61,782 nt of DNA from an uncultured Pseudomonadota bacterium (GTDB lineage: Bacteria; Myxococcota_A; UBA796; SXON01), in contig CAIMSU010000034.1 in the NCBI GenBank assembly GCA_903844155.1, positions 1 through 61,782 on the forward strand. The letters are read 5' to 3'. The notes beneath the pieces were generated by a model. It was not told where the DNA came from. It worked only from the letters and a program-made list of their open reading frames with translations, and made no database searches. Shown in pieces: positions 34,140-42,738 of the stretch (position 1 is the first letter of the stretch; each line of letters starts with the position of its first letter). Both the position numbers and the translations under genes were made by a program.

Positions 34140-34793
34140 TCAACGGGTCGGGAGCACGAACACCATCGGCGGGTCTGCGGCCTGATCCTCGGGCCCTTCG
34201 GCTCCGGGGAAGACCACAAGGACGCCGTCGGTCCCCCACACGGCCACTCCCGTCGGCGTGCCCGTCGCCCCCATCTTTGCCAGGGACTTCGCCCCGATCC
34301 GCGCGCTGCGCCCGTGCACGTGGTAGTCGGCGGCCTCCAGCGTGACGACGACCTCGCCCAGCCGCGCCCGCACGTCCAGGTTCGTGCCCTCGCGGAGCGG
34401 CATGCACGGCACGTACAGCATGGCCGTTTCGGTGCATTCGTCGCCGAGCATCGTGGTCCAACCCTCGCTTCCGTGCTCGGTCACCGTCCAGTTGGCGACG
34501 TACCGGTCCTGGTTCCAGTTGACCCAGGCGCCCGGGATCCACGCGGCGTCCAGCGCGGGGCAGGGCTCGTCAAAGGAGCAGGTGGCGAGGGCCTTTGCGA
34601 CGGAATCCTCGTTCGCGATCGGGTGGACCACGCCGGTGCGCGCGTCGCGCTCGCGCAGCGTGTGGGGCGTGTCGTCGAACGAGGTGAGCGTCCCGAGCAG
34701 CACGTGGTGACCGTCCGGGGCGACGGCGAGCACCTCGACGGTGTCGAGGAAGGCCTTGGGGTATGCGAGGGCTGGGGCGACGAGGAGGAGCAT
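34140..34793 (-). CDS. Secreted protein of unknown function
   Basis: A 217-residue exported protein with a short signal peptide (M-L-L-L-V-A-P-A-L-A-Y). The mature part is beta-rich with several Cys (C-S-F-D-E-P-C, C-T-E-T-A and C-M-P) that may pair. No domain recognised. It follows the GT4 glycosyltransferase gene on the same strand after a 38-nt gap and lies at the end of the exopolysaccharide operon, though it may not belong to it functionally. An upstream TTG at 34805 is possible, but the ATG at 34793 opens the signal peptide. Confidence 0.65.
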   Translation of the reverse strand: MLLLVAPALAYPKAFLDTVEVLAVAPDGHHVLLGTLTSFDDTPHTLRERDARTGVVHPIANEDSVAKALATCSFDEPCPALDAAWIPGAWVNWNQDRYVANWTVTEHGSEGWTTMLGDECTETAMLYVPCMPLREGTNLDVRARLGEVVVTLEAADYHVHGRSARIGAKSLAKMGATGTPTGVAVWGTDGVLVVFPGAEGPEDQAADPPMVFVLPTR

Positions 34794-34831
34794 GTCGGCG
34801 GGCAAAGCAAGGGGCGTGCCAGCGCGCCGGA

Positions 34832-35953
34832 TCAGCGCGTCTCGGCCTGCTCGATCGAGGGCGCCATGCGGTCGACGACGTCCGCCCAGGTGTGCCCGGT
34901 GCGGACGCGGTCGCGGGCGAGGGTGCCCATCGTCGCGCAGCGGGCGGGGTCGGAGAGGAGGGCGATGAGCGCCTCAGCGAGGGCGTTGTCGTCGGCGGGA
35001 GGGACGAGCAGCCCGGTGACGCCGTCGTCGATGATCTCGGGCATGGCGCAACAGCGCGTGCCGATGGCGGGCAGGCCGGCGGCGAAGGCCTCGTAGTAGA
35101 CGTGGCCCCAGGGCTCGAACAGCGAGGGCATGACAAAAACGCTGGCTTCGCCATACATTGTCGCCAGCTTCGTCCGGTCATCGATGCGGCCGTGGACCTC
35201 GACGCCGGGCGGGACGGGGCCGCGCGGGGCTTCGCCGACGAGCTGGAGGCGGGCGTTGGGCAGCTTGCGTCGGACCCTCTCCCAGGCTTTGAGGAGGATG
35301 TTCCCGCCCTTGCGCTCGAACTGCAGGCCGACGAACAGCGCCACCTGCTGATCGTAGCGCCTGCCGGCGCGCTCATTCAGGGCAAGGTTGGCGCCGCCGC
35401 CAACCCGGATGACGCGCGCCGGGTCGCACCCGTAGTCGTCGATGAAGGAGCGACGGAGCCACTCGCTACGCGGAAAAAGGAAGGCGGCGGCCTGATACAC
35501 GTCACGCTCCATCGCGAGCCAGCGCTCCCGGGCACGCCCCCGCAGCGGCGCCCAGGGTGCGTAGTGCCGCTCGGTGAGGGCGTAGGTGTTGTCCGTGTGG
35601 AGGACGAAGCGTCGCCCGGACCGCAAATCGCCAGGGCTGACCATCGTGTGGAGCTGGAAGATGAGGTCGTACCGCCCTTCCCAGCTCTTGAGTTGGCGCT
35701 CGGCGAGGGCGGTGCGGCGGCGAAACGTGAGCGGGCTCTTGTTGTACCGGTGCCGCCACCAGGCACGGTCCGGGTGCACGTGGAGGAGCTTGTGGACGAG
35801 GTCCTCGGCCCGCGGGAGCTCGGGGTGCACACTGCCGACGATGTCGTAACGCTCCGCGAGAGCGGCGAAGATGCCGGCGTTCTTCGCACCGGGGCGTGCC
35901 TCGAAATCGACGGACGCGTCCATCGACAGGGCGAGGATGCGGAGGCGGCTCAT
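34832..35953 (-). CDS. Glycosyltransferase family 4 protein
   Basis: A 373-residue cytosolic GT-B fold glycosyltransferase. The C-terminal half shows the GT4 pattern: L-F-V-G-L-Q-F-E-R-K-G-G (about residues 200-211), Q-L-V-G-E-A-P, S-V-F-V-M-P-S-L-F-E-P-W-G-H-V-Y-Y-E-A with the conserved E-x7-E-type pair (about 268-287) and G-V-T-G-L-L-V-P-P. It transfers a sugar from a nucleotide sugar to a growing glycan, acceptor unknown. The ATG overlaps the stop of the TIM-barrel gene as ATGA. It lies downstream of galE and the Wza-like gene, consistent with exopolysaccharide synthesis. Confidence 0.9.
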   Translation of the reverse strand: MSRLRILALSMDASVDFEARPGAKNAGIFAALAERYDIVGSVHPELPRAEDLVHKLLHVHPDRAWWRHRYNKSPLTFRRRTALAERQLKSWEGRYDLIFQLHTMVSPGDLRSGRRFVLHTDNTYALTERHYAPWAPLRGRARERWLAMERDVYQAAAFLFPRSEWLRRSFIDDYGCDPARVIRVGGGANLALNERAGRRYDQQVALFVGLQFERKGGNILLKAWERVRRKLPNARLQLVGEAPRGPVPPGVEVHGRIDDRTKLATMYGEASVFVMPSLFEPWGHVYYEAFAAGLPAIGTRCCAMPEIIDDGVTGLLVPPADDNALAEALIALLSDPARCATMGTLARDRVRTGHTWADVVDRMAPSIEQAETR

Positions 35954-36975
35954 GGCCGGAGCAGGGGGACGGCCGGGTTCGCCGCGACGATCGCGCCGAG
36001 CCTGGCGAGCGCCTCCTGCAGGGGCGGCTGGTTGAAGTAGGTCGCGCCGATGGACCCGTCGGCCCACTGTTCCTCGGCGTCGTACTCCCAATTCAGGAAC
36101 ATCCCGACTCCCGGGACGCTCGCCAGCGCCCGGCCGTCCGCGAGGATCTCCGCGGGTGACATGGCCCAGTGTTTTGCCCGATACCCCGCCTTCCTGCTGG
36201 ATCCATCGCCACCGTCGGCGATGTTCAGGCCCATGATCACGCCGAGCCCGAGCGCCCGGGCCGCGCCCGCTTGGGCGCTCGCGTAGGTCCCCACCGGCCC
36301 CTCAGCCGCCTCGTACTGGTTCACGTTCGCGTCCACCCACGTGTACCTTCCGCCGTCCGGCGGCGGCATCGCCGACGCTTTCTCCCGTACATACGTCATC
36401 AACCCCGGAAACAGGGTCTTGGAGCAACGCGCCATCTCATCCAATTCCGCGGCGTCCGGGTCCCGTCCATCAAAATTCTGGATGTCGTCCAGCAGCATGT
36501 GACCAACGAGCGTGCCGTCGTCGACGAACCCCTGAACGCCGGAGCCGTACCAGGGCAGGAGTGCGTTCTCCCACATCACAAGGTCAAAGTTACCCTTTGC
36601 GTCGGTGTAGGCTTCGTGATCGGGCGTGAGGCGCAGCGTGATCCGCATGCCAGCCGCCTTCACCATCGGCAGGAGCGTCGAGACCGCCCACGCCGGATCG
36701 CTGCTGGCCACCTGAAACACCGTGATGCCGTAGCGCGCCTCGACGTCGGCAAAGCCCTCGGGCGACGTATACCCGTTCAAGCCCCAGAAGCCGTAGAGCG
36801 GGCCCGGTCGAGGAGGCGTGAGCGTTCCCTGGGCGCGCGGCGCTCGGCCCGCCGTGGCGGTGTCGCACAGGCTCGGGCGGTGAATCGGGGGTGAGTGGGC
36901 GGGCGAGGACGCCGCGAGGGAGGTGCAGCCGGGGAGAATCATCAGGAACAAGGCGGAGATCGCCGGAAGCCTCAC
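35950..36975 (-). CDS. Glycoside hydrolase-like TIM-barrel lipoprotein
   Basis: A 341-residue lipoprotein; the signal L-F-L-M-I-L-P-G-C gives a lipobox Cys. The mature domain looks like a TIM barrel: G-L-Y-G-F-W-like G-P-L-Y-G-F-W-G-L-N-G-Y at about residue 60, G-H-M-L-L-D-D-I-Q-N-F-D-G-R-D (about 165-180) with acidic residues that could be catalytic, and Y-T-W-V-D-A-N-V-N-Q-Y. The GTG 36975 start overlaps galE's stop by GTGA. In exopolysaccharide operons such proteins trim or modify the polymer during export. The exact glycosidase family is not recognised. Confidence 0.7.
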   Translation of the reverse strand: MRLPAISALFLMILPGCTSLAASSPAHSPPIHRPSLCDTATAGRAPRAQGTLTPPRPGPLYGFWGLNGYTSPEGFADVEARYGITVFQVASSDPAWAVSTLLPMVKAAGMRITLRLTPDHEAYTDAKGNFDLVMWENALLPWYGSGVQGFVDDGTLVGHMLLDDIQNFDGRDPDAAELDEMARCSKTLFPGLMTYVREKASAMPPPDGGRYTWVDANVNQYEAAEGPVGTYASAQAGAARALGLGVIMGLNIADGGDGSSRKAGYRAKHWAMSPAEILADGRALASVPGVGMFLNWEYDAEEQWADGSIGATYFNQPPLQEALARLGAIVAANPAVPLLRP

Positions 36976-38081
36976 TTGATGCGGCCCTGCGTGGTGGGCG
37001 CCGCCGAGGGCGGGAGGGAGCCCCGGCCGAGCGGCAATGGCCGAGGGGCACGGGGCTCGATGGGGCCGTAGCCGGTCGGGTTGCCGCGGCACCACTCCCA
37101 CGCGGAGGTCACCATCGCGTCGAGCCCAAGCGTCGCCTCAAAGCCCAGCTCCCGTCGGAGCCGAGTGGGGTCCGCCACGGCGCACGCGACGTCTCCGGGG
37201 CGGCGCGGCGCCTCGTCGCACGGCACACGGATACCCGTCGCCCGCTGACACGCGGCGAGCACCTCGCGAACGCTATGGGGCCTTCCGGTCCCGACATTGA
37301 AGATCTGGTGGCCCCGGCTGACCGGCGTGTCGAGCAGGGCCCCGAGCGCGGCGAGATGGGCGCGGGAGAGGTCGACGACGTGGATGTAGTCCCGCAAGCC
37401 GGTGCCGTCCGGCGTCGCGTAGTCCGTGCCGAAGACCTGCAGCCGGGCGTCCTCCTTGAGGATGGCCTGCAGGGCGCGGGGGACCAGGCTGGCGGCGCCG
37501 TCCTGCGGCTGGCCGATGCGCCCGGAGGGATGCGCGCCCACTGGGTTGAAGTAGCGCAACGAGATCGCGGACCATTGACGGCACCATGCCATCCACTCCA
37601 GCATCTGCTCGCCCTGTGCCTTGGTGAATCCGTACGGGTTCTCCGGCCGCAAAGGCGCATCTTCGTCGATGGGGCGCTGCGGATCCGCCTGGGAGCCGTA
37701 CACCGCCGCGCTGGACGAGTACACGATCCGCGACACGCCGGCAACGTGCATCGACTCGAGCAATTGCGCCATTCCACCCAGGTTGTTCCGGAAGTAGCGC
37801 TCCGGCTCCACCATCGATTCGCCGACCATCTTGTAGGCCGCGAGGTGGAGGACGGCATCCACGCCGGCGAGCGCGCGGGAGAGGAGACGCCCGTCCGAGA
37901 TGTCGCCCCGAAAAACCTCGCTTTGCCGGCCTGTGAGCGCGTGGACGCGGTACAGCGCTTCCGGATGACCGGTGCTGAAGTCGTCCACGACGACGACCTG
38001 GTAGCCCGCGACGAGCAGATCGTGGACGAGCTGGGCGCCGATGTACCCGGCCCCGCCGGTGACCAGCAATTTTGCGCTCAT
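36972..38081 (-). CDS. galE: UDP-glucose 4-epimerase
   Basis: A 369-residue short-chain dehydrogenase-type epimerase that interconverts UDP-glucose and UDP-galactose (or the N-acetyl forms) using bound NAD. The Rossmann motif is V-T-G-G-A-G-Y-I-G (residues 7-15), the substrate-site S-S-S-A-A-V-Y-G lies near 122 and the catalytic Y-G-F-T-K (Y-x3-K) near 150. H-L-A-A-Y-K and R-Y-F-N-P-V-G-A-H are also typical of GalE. The 40-residue C-terminal end is a basic, Pro-rich tail beyond the normal length. It supplies sugar nucleotides for the exopolysaccharide operon and overlaps both neighbours by 4 nt. Confidence 0.93.
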   Translation of the reverse strand: MSAKLLVTGGAGYIGAQLVHDLLVAGYQVVVVDDFSTGHPEALYRVHALTGRQSEVFRGDISDGRLLSRALAGVDAVLHLAAYKMVGESMVEPERYFRNNLGGMAQLLESMHVAGVSRIVYSSSAAVYGSQADPQRPIDEDAPLRPENPYGFTKAQGEQMLEWMAWCRQWSAISLRYFNPVGAHPSGRIGQPQDGAASLVPRALQAILKEDARLQVFGTDYATPDGTGLRDYIHVVDLSRAHLAALGALLDTPVSRGHQIFNVGTGRPHSVREVLAACQRATGIRVPCDEAPRRPGDVACAVADPTRLRRELGFEATLGLDAMVTSAWEWCRGNPTGYGPIEPRAPRPLPLGRGSLPPSAAPTTQGRIK

Positions 38082-39025
38082 ACGGCGGACTCCTTCACGA
38101 ACACGCGGTCACCGGGCTGGACGACCACGTCCACGGCACGGCCGCTGAGGATCTTTCGCAGACTGATACGAATCCGCTTCTGCCCGCGCAGGATGTAGAT
38201 GCCGCCGAGATTTGCGGTGGTCAGGGCGCCGCCCGCTTCGGCGATGCATTGGGAGATGGTCATCCCCGCGCGGAAACCGATCTCGCCGGGGTGCGCCACC
38301 TGCCCCATCACCGACACCAGGCTTTGCGGGACGGTGATGATGTCTCCCGCCAGCACCGGCACATCGCCACCAGAGACAAGCGCGCCATACATCACGATCG
38401 TCGCGTCGTTCTGGCCGGCATGGGTGATCTTCACCTCGTTCACGCCATCGTGGCTTACACCGCCTGCAAGGCCGAGGATCTGCAACACCGTCGTCGGCCC
38501 GCGCAGGTAGTACAGGCCCGGTTTTCCCACCGCCCCGAGCACCTGCACCGGTTGGCTCTGGTATGCCACCACCGTTGCCGTGACACTTGGATTGACGAGA
38601 TAGCCCGGGGTGAGCCTGGACTTCAGCAGCGCCGAGATCTCGGCGGTGGTCAACCCTTGCACGGGTACCGCGCCGAGCAGCGGGAAATCAAGCGCCCCGC
38701 TGTCGTCCACGGTGAAGGCGCCCGACAGGCCCGCCTCGCCGTAGACCTGGATCTGCACGACGTCGCTTACGCCGATGCGGTACTGCGTGGACACCGGGGC
38801 CGGCATGGCCGCGGGGTCCGTCGCGGTCTCGGGAAGGGGGGTGGCGACCGGGGCTGGTTGTGCGACAGGCGTGGCGACCGGGGCTGGCTGTGCGACGGGC
38901 GTGGCGACCGGGGCTGGCTGCGCCGGTGGCGTCGGGGTGGCGGCCGTAGCGACCGGCTCCGCCGCAGCTCCCGCCCGCTGGAACACCAGCAGCAGGAAGG
39001 CGAGGACAGCGATGCGGAGGGCCAT
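38078..39025 (-). CDS. Wza/ExoF-type polysaccharide export protein
   Basis: A 315-residue outer-membrane or periplasmic export protein. It has a signal peptide (A-V-L-A-F-L-L-L-V-F-Q-R-A-G-A), then a Pro/Ala/Val-rich spacer with a repeated P-A-P-V-A-T-P-V-A-Q unit. The Poly_export domain follows (Y-R-I-G-V-S-D-V-V-Q-I-Q-V-Y-G-E, about residues 95-110), with SLBB-type repeats (V-Q-V-L-G-A-V-G-K-P-G and S-V-M-G-Q-V-A-H-P-G-E-I-G). Proteins of this kind form the channel for extracellular polysaccharide. It is the first gene of the operon with galE and is divergent from the CelD-like gene at 39080. Confidence 0.9.
   Translation of the reverse strand: MALRIAVLAFLLLVFQRAGAAAEPVATAATPTPPAQPAPVATPVAQPAPVATPVAQPAPVATPLPETATDPAAMPAPVSTQYRIGVSDVVQIQVYGEAGLSGAFTVDDSGALDFPLLGAVPVQGLTTAEISALLKSRLTPGYLVNPSVTATVVAYQSQPVQVLGAVGKPGLYYLRGPTTVLQILGLAGGVSHDGVNEVKITHAGQNDATIVMYGALVSGGDVPVLAGDIITVPQSLVSVMGQVAHPGEIGFRAGMTISQCIAEAGGALTTANLGGIYILRGQKRIRISLRKILSGRAVDVVVQPGDRVFVKESAV
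38841..38925 (-). repeat. 30-bp tandem repeats in the spacer of the export protein
   Basis: Two full 30-bp units (38841-38870, 38871-38900) and a partial third encode P-A-P-V-A-T-P-V-A-Q. The near-identity of the DNA shows recent duplication; copy number may vary and change the spacer length. Confidence 0.8.
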
Positions 39026-39079
39026 GCCCGCAGCTAACCGGGCTTGCAGTCGCGGGGAAGCGCGCGTTACCACCTGAAC

Positions 39080-40267
39080 GTGACCCTGGCGCCCCCCCGA
39101 GCGACGCACGTCCACGCCGCCCGGACGCCAGATGAGCTGCGGGAACGGATCCCATCCTGGGAGGGCCTCGCACTCAACGCGCTTGAGCCAAACGTCTGGT
39201 ACGAGCCGTTTCTCCTCGTGCCCGCGATTGAGGAATTGGGTCGGCAGGAGGCCGTGGTCACGCTGTTCATCTCTGGGCCGGGCGGGGAGCTGATCGGGGT
39301 GTTTCCGTTGCAACGGCTCCTGGGCAGCTTCGCGGTGCCGGCTCCGCACTACAGCATGTGGAAGCACCCGTATTGCTATCTGTGCACGCCGTTGCTCCGG
39401 CCGGGAGCCGAGATGCTCGCGCTGGGCGCCGTGTTTGGATGGCTCACCACCCACGGCCGGGAAACGCCGCTGCAATTCCGGCTGCATCCCGCGGATGGTC
39501 CGTTTGATCGTGTGCTTCGCCGCTTCCTGTTACAAACGGGGCGTCGGATGCACACCACCCTCTGTTACGATCGGGGGGCGATTGCGACATCGTTGCCGTA
39601 CGACGACTACGTCCAGGCCAACGTCGCCGCGAAGAAGCGCAAACAATCGCGTCGGCTCTGGAGACGCCTCGGCGAGCGCGGGAGGGTGCGAGTCGAGCGG
39701 GCGCGCACTGAGGACGAGGTGGATGGGGCGGTCGAGCAGTTTCTGGCTCTGGAGCACAGCGGTTGGAAGGGGCAGCGCGGCACGTCGTTCGCCTCAAACC
39801 AGCGGGATCAGGCGTTCCTTCGGGTCGCGATGCGGGCTGGTGCCGTGGATGGTCGCGTGGAGATCTGGTCGTTGACCCTGGATGATGCCCCGATCGCCAT
39901 GGCCATCGTGCTGCGCGCTTTGGCGGTCGTCTACACCTTCAAGATTGCGTACGACGAGGCGTTCGCGCTGTATTCGCCCGGCGTCCAGCTTGACCTGGCC
40001 ATGGTGGCCGGGCTCCTGGCCGAGCCCGGCGTGGAGCTGATCGACAGTTGTGCCGACCCCGGGTACGCCCTCCATGATTCCCACTGGGGCGAACGACGCG
40101 CCATCCGGGTTGGGACCGTCGTGCGGGGCTCAATCGTGGGGCGGGCGGTGGGTCAGGCGGGCGTGCAGGGCGAGGCCGCGTCGCGTGGCCTGCGGGCGTG
40201 TCTGGCCGAGAGCAGTCCAGAGGTTCAAGGCGCGTTACGACGCGTTCGTCGTGTGCTTGCGCGATGA
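39080..40267 (+). CDS. CelD/BioF2-like GNAT acyltransferase
   Basis: A 395-residue protein of the CelD/BioF2-like (PF13480) GNAT superfamily. Seen: an N-terminal P-D-E-L-R-E-R-I-P-S-W-E segment, the middle Y-D-D-Y-V-Q-A-N-V-A-A-K-K-R-K-Q-S-R-R-L lysine-arginine motif (about residue 185-205) and F-L-A-L-E-H-S-G-W-K-G, which together mark the family. No membrane segments. Such proteins in polysaccharide loci probably transfer acyl or amino-acyl groups to the glycan. GTG 39080 is the best start; it is divergent from the export gene, 54 nt apart. Its stop overlaps the next CelD-like gene by ATGA. Confidence 0.8.
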   Translation: MTLAPPRATHVHAARTPDELRERIPSWEGLALNALEPNVWYEPFLLVPAIEELGRQEAVVTLFISGPGGELIGVFPLQRLLGSFAVPAPHYSMWKHPYCYLCTPLLRPGAEMLALGAVFGWLTTHGRETPLQFRLHPADGPFDRVLRRFLLQTGRRMHTTLCYDRGAIATSLPYDDYVQANVAAKKRKQSRRLWRRLGERGRVRVERARTEDEVDGAVEQFLALEHSGWKGQRGTSFASNQRDQAFLRVAMRAGAVDGRVEIWSLTLDDAPIAMAIVLRALAVVYTFKIAYDEAFALYSPGVQLDLAMVAGLLAEPGVELIDSCADPGYALHDSHWGERRAIRVGTVVRGSIVGRAVGQAGVQGEAASRGLRACLAESSPEVQGALRRVRRVLAR

Positions 40268-41421
40268 CCGCGCGCACGCCCCCACGCCACCGCGTGCTGA
40301 CAAGTTTCGCGGAAGCCGAGGTGGTCTGGCGCCAATTGGAGTCGCTGACGCCGACGTTTCCGTTCCAGTGTTTTGACTGGCTCGAGAGTTGGCATCGCTC
40401 GATCGGGCTCGGAGAGGGGGTCGAGCCTGCGCTCGTCCTGGTGGAGGCGCAGGACGGTGCTCCGCTGCTGCTTTTCCCCATGGGAATTCAGCGTCGAATC
40501 CTCGGCAGGGTGCTGGCGTGGATGGGGGGCGAGCTCTCGGACTACCTCGGGCCGCTCATCTCCCCGGCCTGCCCGGAGTCGTTGCTCACACGCGACTTCC
40601 CCGCATTGTGGCGCTCGATCGTCTCGGCGTTGCCGCCGTTCACCTACGCACACCTGGAGCGGCAGCCCGAGCTGATCAGCGGCCGGCCGAACCCATTCCG
40701 GCAGCTGGACTGGCGCGAGAACCCCAGCCGCAGCCACCATACTGCGCTCGACCCAAGTTGGAAGACGTACTATCACAGCAAGAGTTCGTCGCGGACGAGG
40801 CAGACGGATCGGAGAAAACAGCGGCGGCTTGAGGATTCTGGCGTCGTCGAGTTTGAGATCGTGCGCACCCCCGAGCGGGCGGACGCGGTGCTTGCCACCC
40901 TGTTCGTCCAGAAGTCGCGGAGCTACCAGGAGCTTGGTGTAGAGGACCTCTTCGCGCAGGAGCGCTACCGTGCGTTCATCACGGATCTCACCCGGCGACA
41001 GCCCGACCTCATCCATCTGACCTGCCTCCGTATCGGCGACCGCATCCTCGCGGCCCACTGGGGGCTCCTCTACCAGCGCCGGTTCTATTGCCTGATTCCA
41101 ACCTACGAGCGGAGCGAGCTCACCCAGCATTCCCCGGGTTCGCTTTTGCGGCTCCGTCTGCTGGAGTGGGCATGCAGCTCGGGCGTCGAGATTTTTGACT
41201 TCACGGTGGGCGACGAACCGTACAAGGAGCGGTGGTGCGAGGCCTCGATGCCGCTCTACGACGGCCTCCTTCCCGGCTCGGCGTGGGGTCATGTCTGCGC
41301 GGCGGGCCTGCACGCCGGCAGCGCGCTGAAGCGCCGGTTGAAGGCGTCTCCCGCGCTCTTCCCGATGGTCGTCAAGGTTCGCGCGGCGCTCGGCGGCCCG
41401 GTGCGGGTCGACAAGGAGTGA
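40264..41421 (+). CDS. CelD/BioF2-like GNAT acyltransferase, second copy
   Basis: A 385-residue paralogue of the preceding protein, sharing family and operon. Marks: S-F-A-E-A-E-V-V-W-R-Q-L-E near the N terminus, D-W-L-E-S-W-H-R-S, the basic stretch S-S-S-R-T-R-Q-T-D-R-R-K-Q-R-R-L (about residue 180-195) and I-F-D-F-T-V-G-D-E-P-Y-K-E-R-W near the end. The last is typical of CelD-like proteins (D-F-x-x-G-x-E-x-Y-K). The two genes overlap by 4 nt, so expression is coupled. It probably acts on the same glycan or precursor; the substrate is unknown. Confidence 0.85.
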   Translation: MTARTPPRHRVLTSFAEAEVVWRQLESLTPTFPFQCFDWLESWHRSIGLGEGVEPALVLVEAQDGAPLLLFPMGIQRRILGRVLAWMGGELSDYLGPLISPACPESLLTRDFPALWRSIVSALPPFTYAHLERQPELISGRPNPFRQLDWRENPSRSHHTALDPSWKTYYHSKSSSRTRQTDRRKQRRLEDSGVVEFEIVRTPERADAVLATLFVQKSRSYQELGVEDLFAQERYRAFITDLTRRQPDLIHLTCLRIGDRILAAHWGLLYQRRFYCLIPTYERSELTQHSPGSLLRLRLLEWACSSGVEIFDFTVGDEPYKERWCEASMPLYDGLLPGSAWGHVCAAGLHAGSALKRRLKASPALFPMVVKVRAALGGPVRVDKE

Positions 41422-41436
41422 GCCGGCCGTCGGGTG

Positions 41437-42738
41437 CTACGGCGCTTGGACGCCCGGCCCGCCCCACGCGCCGATGTCATTCCGGGTCCCATCGTCGTCG
41501 GTGTGGCTGGAGTCCGGGTTGCCAGCGTCGATCAACGGCGAGCCGGCGGCGAGCGTAAAGTCGTCGGGGGCGGCTGTGAAAAGCGGGTCACCGGAGACGG
41601 TGGAGAAGCCGTCGGCCTTGCAATATCGGCCCGTGCCGATCGCGTTCCAGCCGATCCCGTAGGCCGTGTTGTCGCCCTTCATGGCGCAGCGGGACCCGAT
41701 GAGCGCCGAGTCGTAGACGTAGCTGGACGTGTCGCAGGTGTCGATCTGCAGGCCTACGCTGTCCGAGTAGAACACCGAGTTATCCGCCTTGAAGTGCATG
41801 TACTGGGCGTAGGCGCCAAGGTCGGTGCCGACGACGACCGTGTTGAACAGCCACAGCCGCTCGTTGTAGGTGTCGTCGCTGTCCGCGCCGTAGATGCCGG
41901 TGCTCCCGCCCTTTACGGAGGACCTGTGGGACGCAAACTCTGAGCCGTCCACGTAGATGCCGTAGGTCGCGTTCGGACAGTCGAGGGTGCTGTCCAGGAA
42001 CAGCGTGGCGTCGTGCTGGTAGATGCCCATGTCGGCGCCGTCGCAGGTGATCGCCAGACGTTGGGCGAGCATGCTGCCGTTGTCGATATAGGTGACCGCC
42101 CCGCCGGAAAGCTCGTGGTTGCCGGTAAAGCTGACGTCGACCATCGTGACGGAGATGCCCTCGCCGTACAGCACCGCGTAGGTCTGGTTGTTCCCGGTGA
42201 ACACCACGTCTTCGAGCGCGAGCACGCTCCCGTTCATCCAGAGGCCGGCGCCGTAGGACCCCGCGCCTCCGGTGACCGTCACGCCCGCGAGCCGCGTCCC
42301 GACGGTCTCACCGCGCACCGCCGTGATGACGGGTCCGTCGCCAAGCCCCTGGATCGTCGTGCTGCCGGACCCGTCAATGCCGTAGATATTCAGGTACTTC
42401 CCAACGAAGTTGACGTCCTCGTGGTAGGTGCAGGGCATCAGCCCGATGGTGGTGCCTGAGTGGGACGCGCTGATCGCGGCGGTGATGGTGGTGTAGGCGC
42501 CGGTTCCGTTGCAGTCGACCACCACGTCCGGCGGCGATGCGGCTGTGTCGCTCGCGCTGTCGGCCGTGTCTCCCCCACTGTCTGTCGCCGAGTCCGGGGC
42601 GGTGTCCGTGTCCGTCACGATGGGGATGCTGTCGCCCGTCACCGCCGAGTCGGTCGCGACGCTCTCGGTGCCGGGCTTCACCTTGTGCCCGGTGCACGCC
42701 GACAATGCCCCGAGGAGAACGAGGGAGGAGACGCGCAT
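41437..42738 (-). CDS. Beta-helix lipoprotein with Asp/Ser/Thr stalk
   Basis: A 433-residue lipoprotein. The signal peptide ends L-G-A-L-S-A-C-T (lipobox). A short low-complexity stalk (about residues 25-65, rich in D-S, D-T-A and S-A-T) is followed by a right-handed beta-helix domain with V-V-V-D-C-N-G-T-G-A-Y-T-T-I, then I-Q-G-L-G-D-G and many short turns. The end has D-D-D-G-T-R-N-D-I-G-A-W-G-G-P, a motif shared with its neighbour. These proteins often bind or cleave polysaccharide. It starts with TGATG overlap on the next gene upstream, of which it is a paralogue, so the two are a tandem duplicated pair in one operon. Confidence 0.8.
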   Translation of the reverse strand: MRVSSLVLLGALSACTGHKVKPGTESVATDSAVTGDSIPIVTDTDTAPDSATDSGGDTADSASDTAASPPDVVVDCNGTGAYTTITAAISASHSGTTIGLMPCTYHEDVNFVGKYLNIYGIDGSGSTTIQGLGDGPVITAVRGETVGTRLAGVTVTGGAGSYGAGLWMNGSVLALEDVVFTGNNQTYAVLYGEGISVTMVDVSFTGNHELSGGAVTYIDNGSMLAQRLAITCDGADMGIYQHDATLFLDSTLDCPNATYGIYVDGSEFASHRSSVKGGSTGIYGADSDDTYNERLWLFNTVVVGTDLGAYAQYMHFKADNSVFYSDSVGLQIDTCDTSSYVYDSALIGSRCAMKGDNTAYGIGWNAIGTGRYCKADGFSTVSGDPLFTAAPDDFTLAAGSPLIDAGNPDSSHTDDDGTRNDIGAWGGPGVQAP

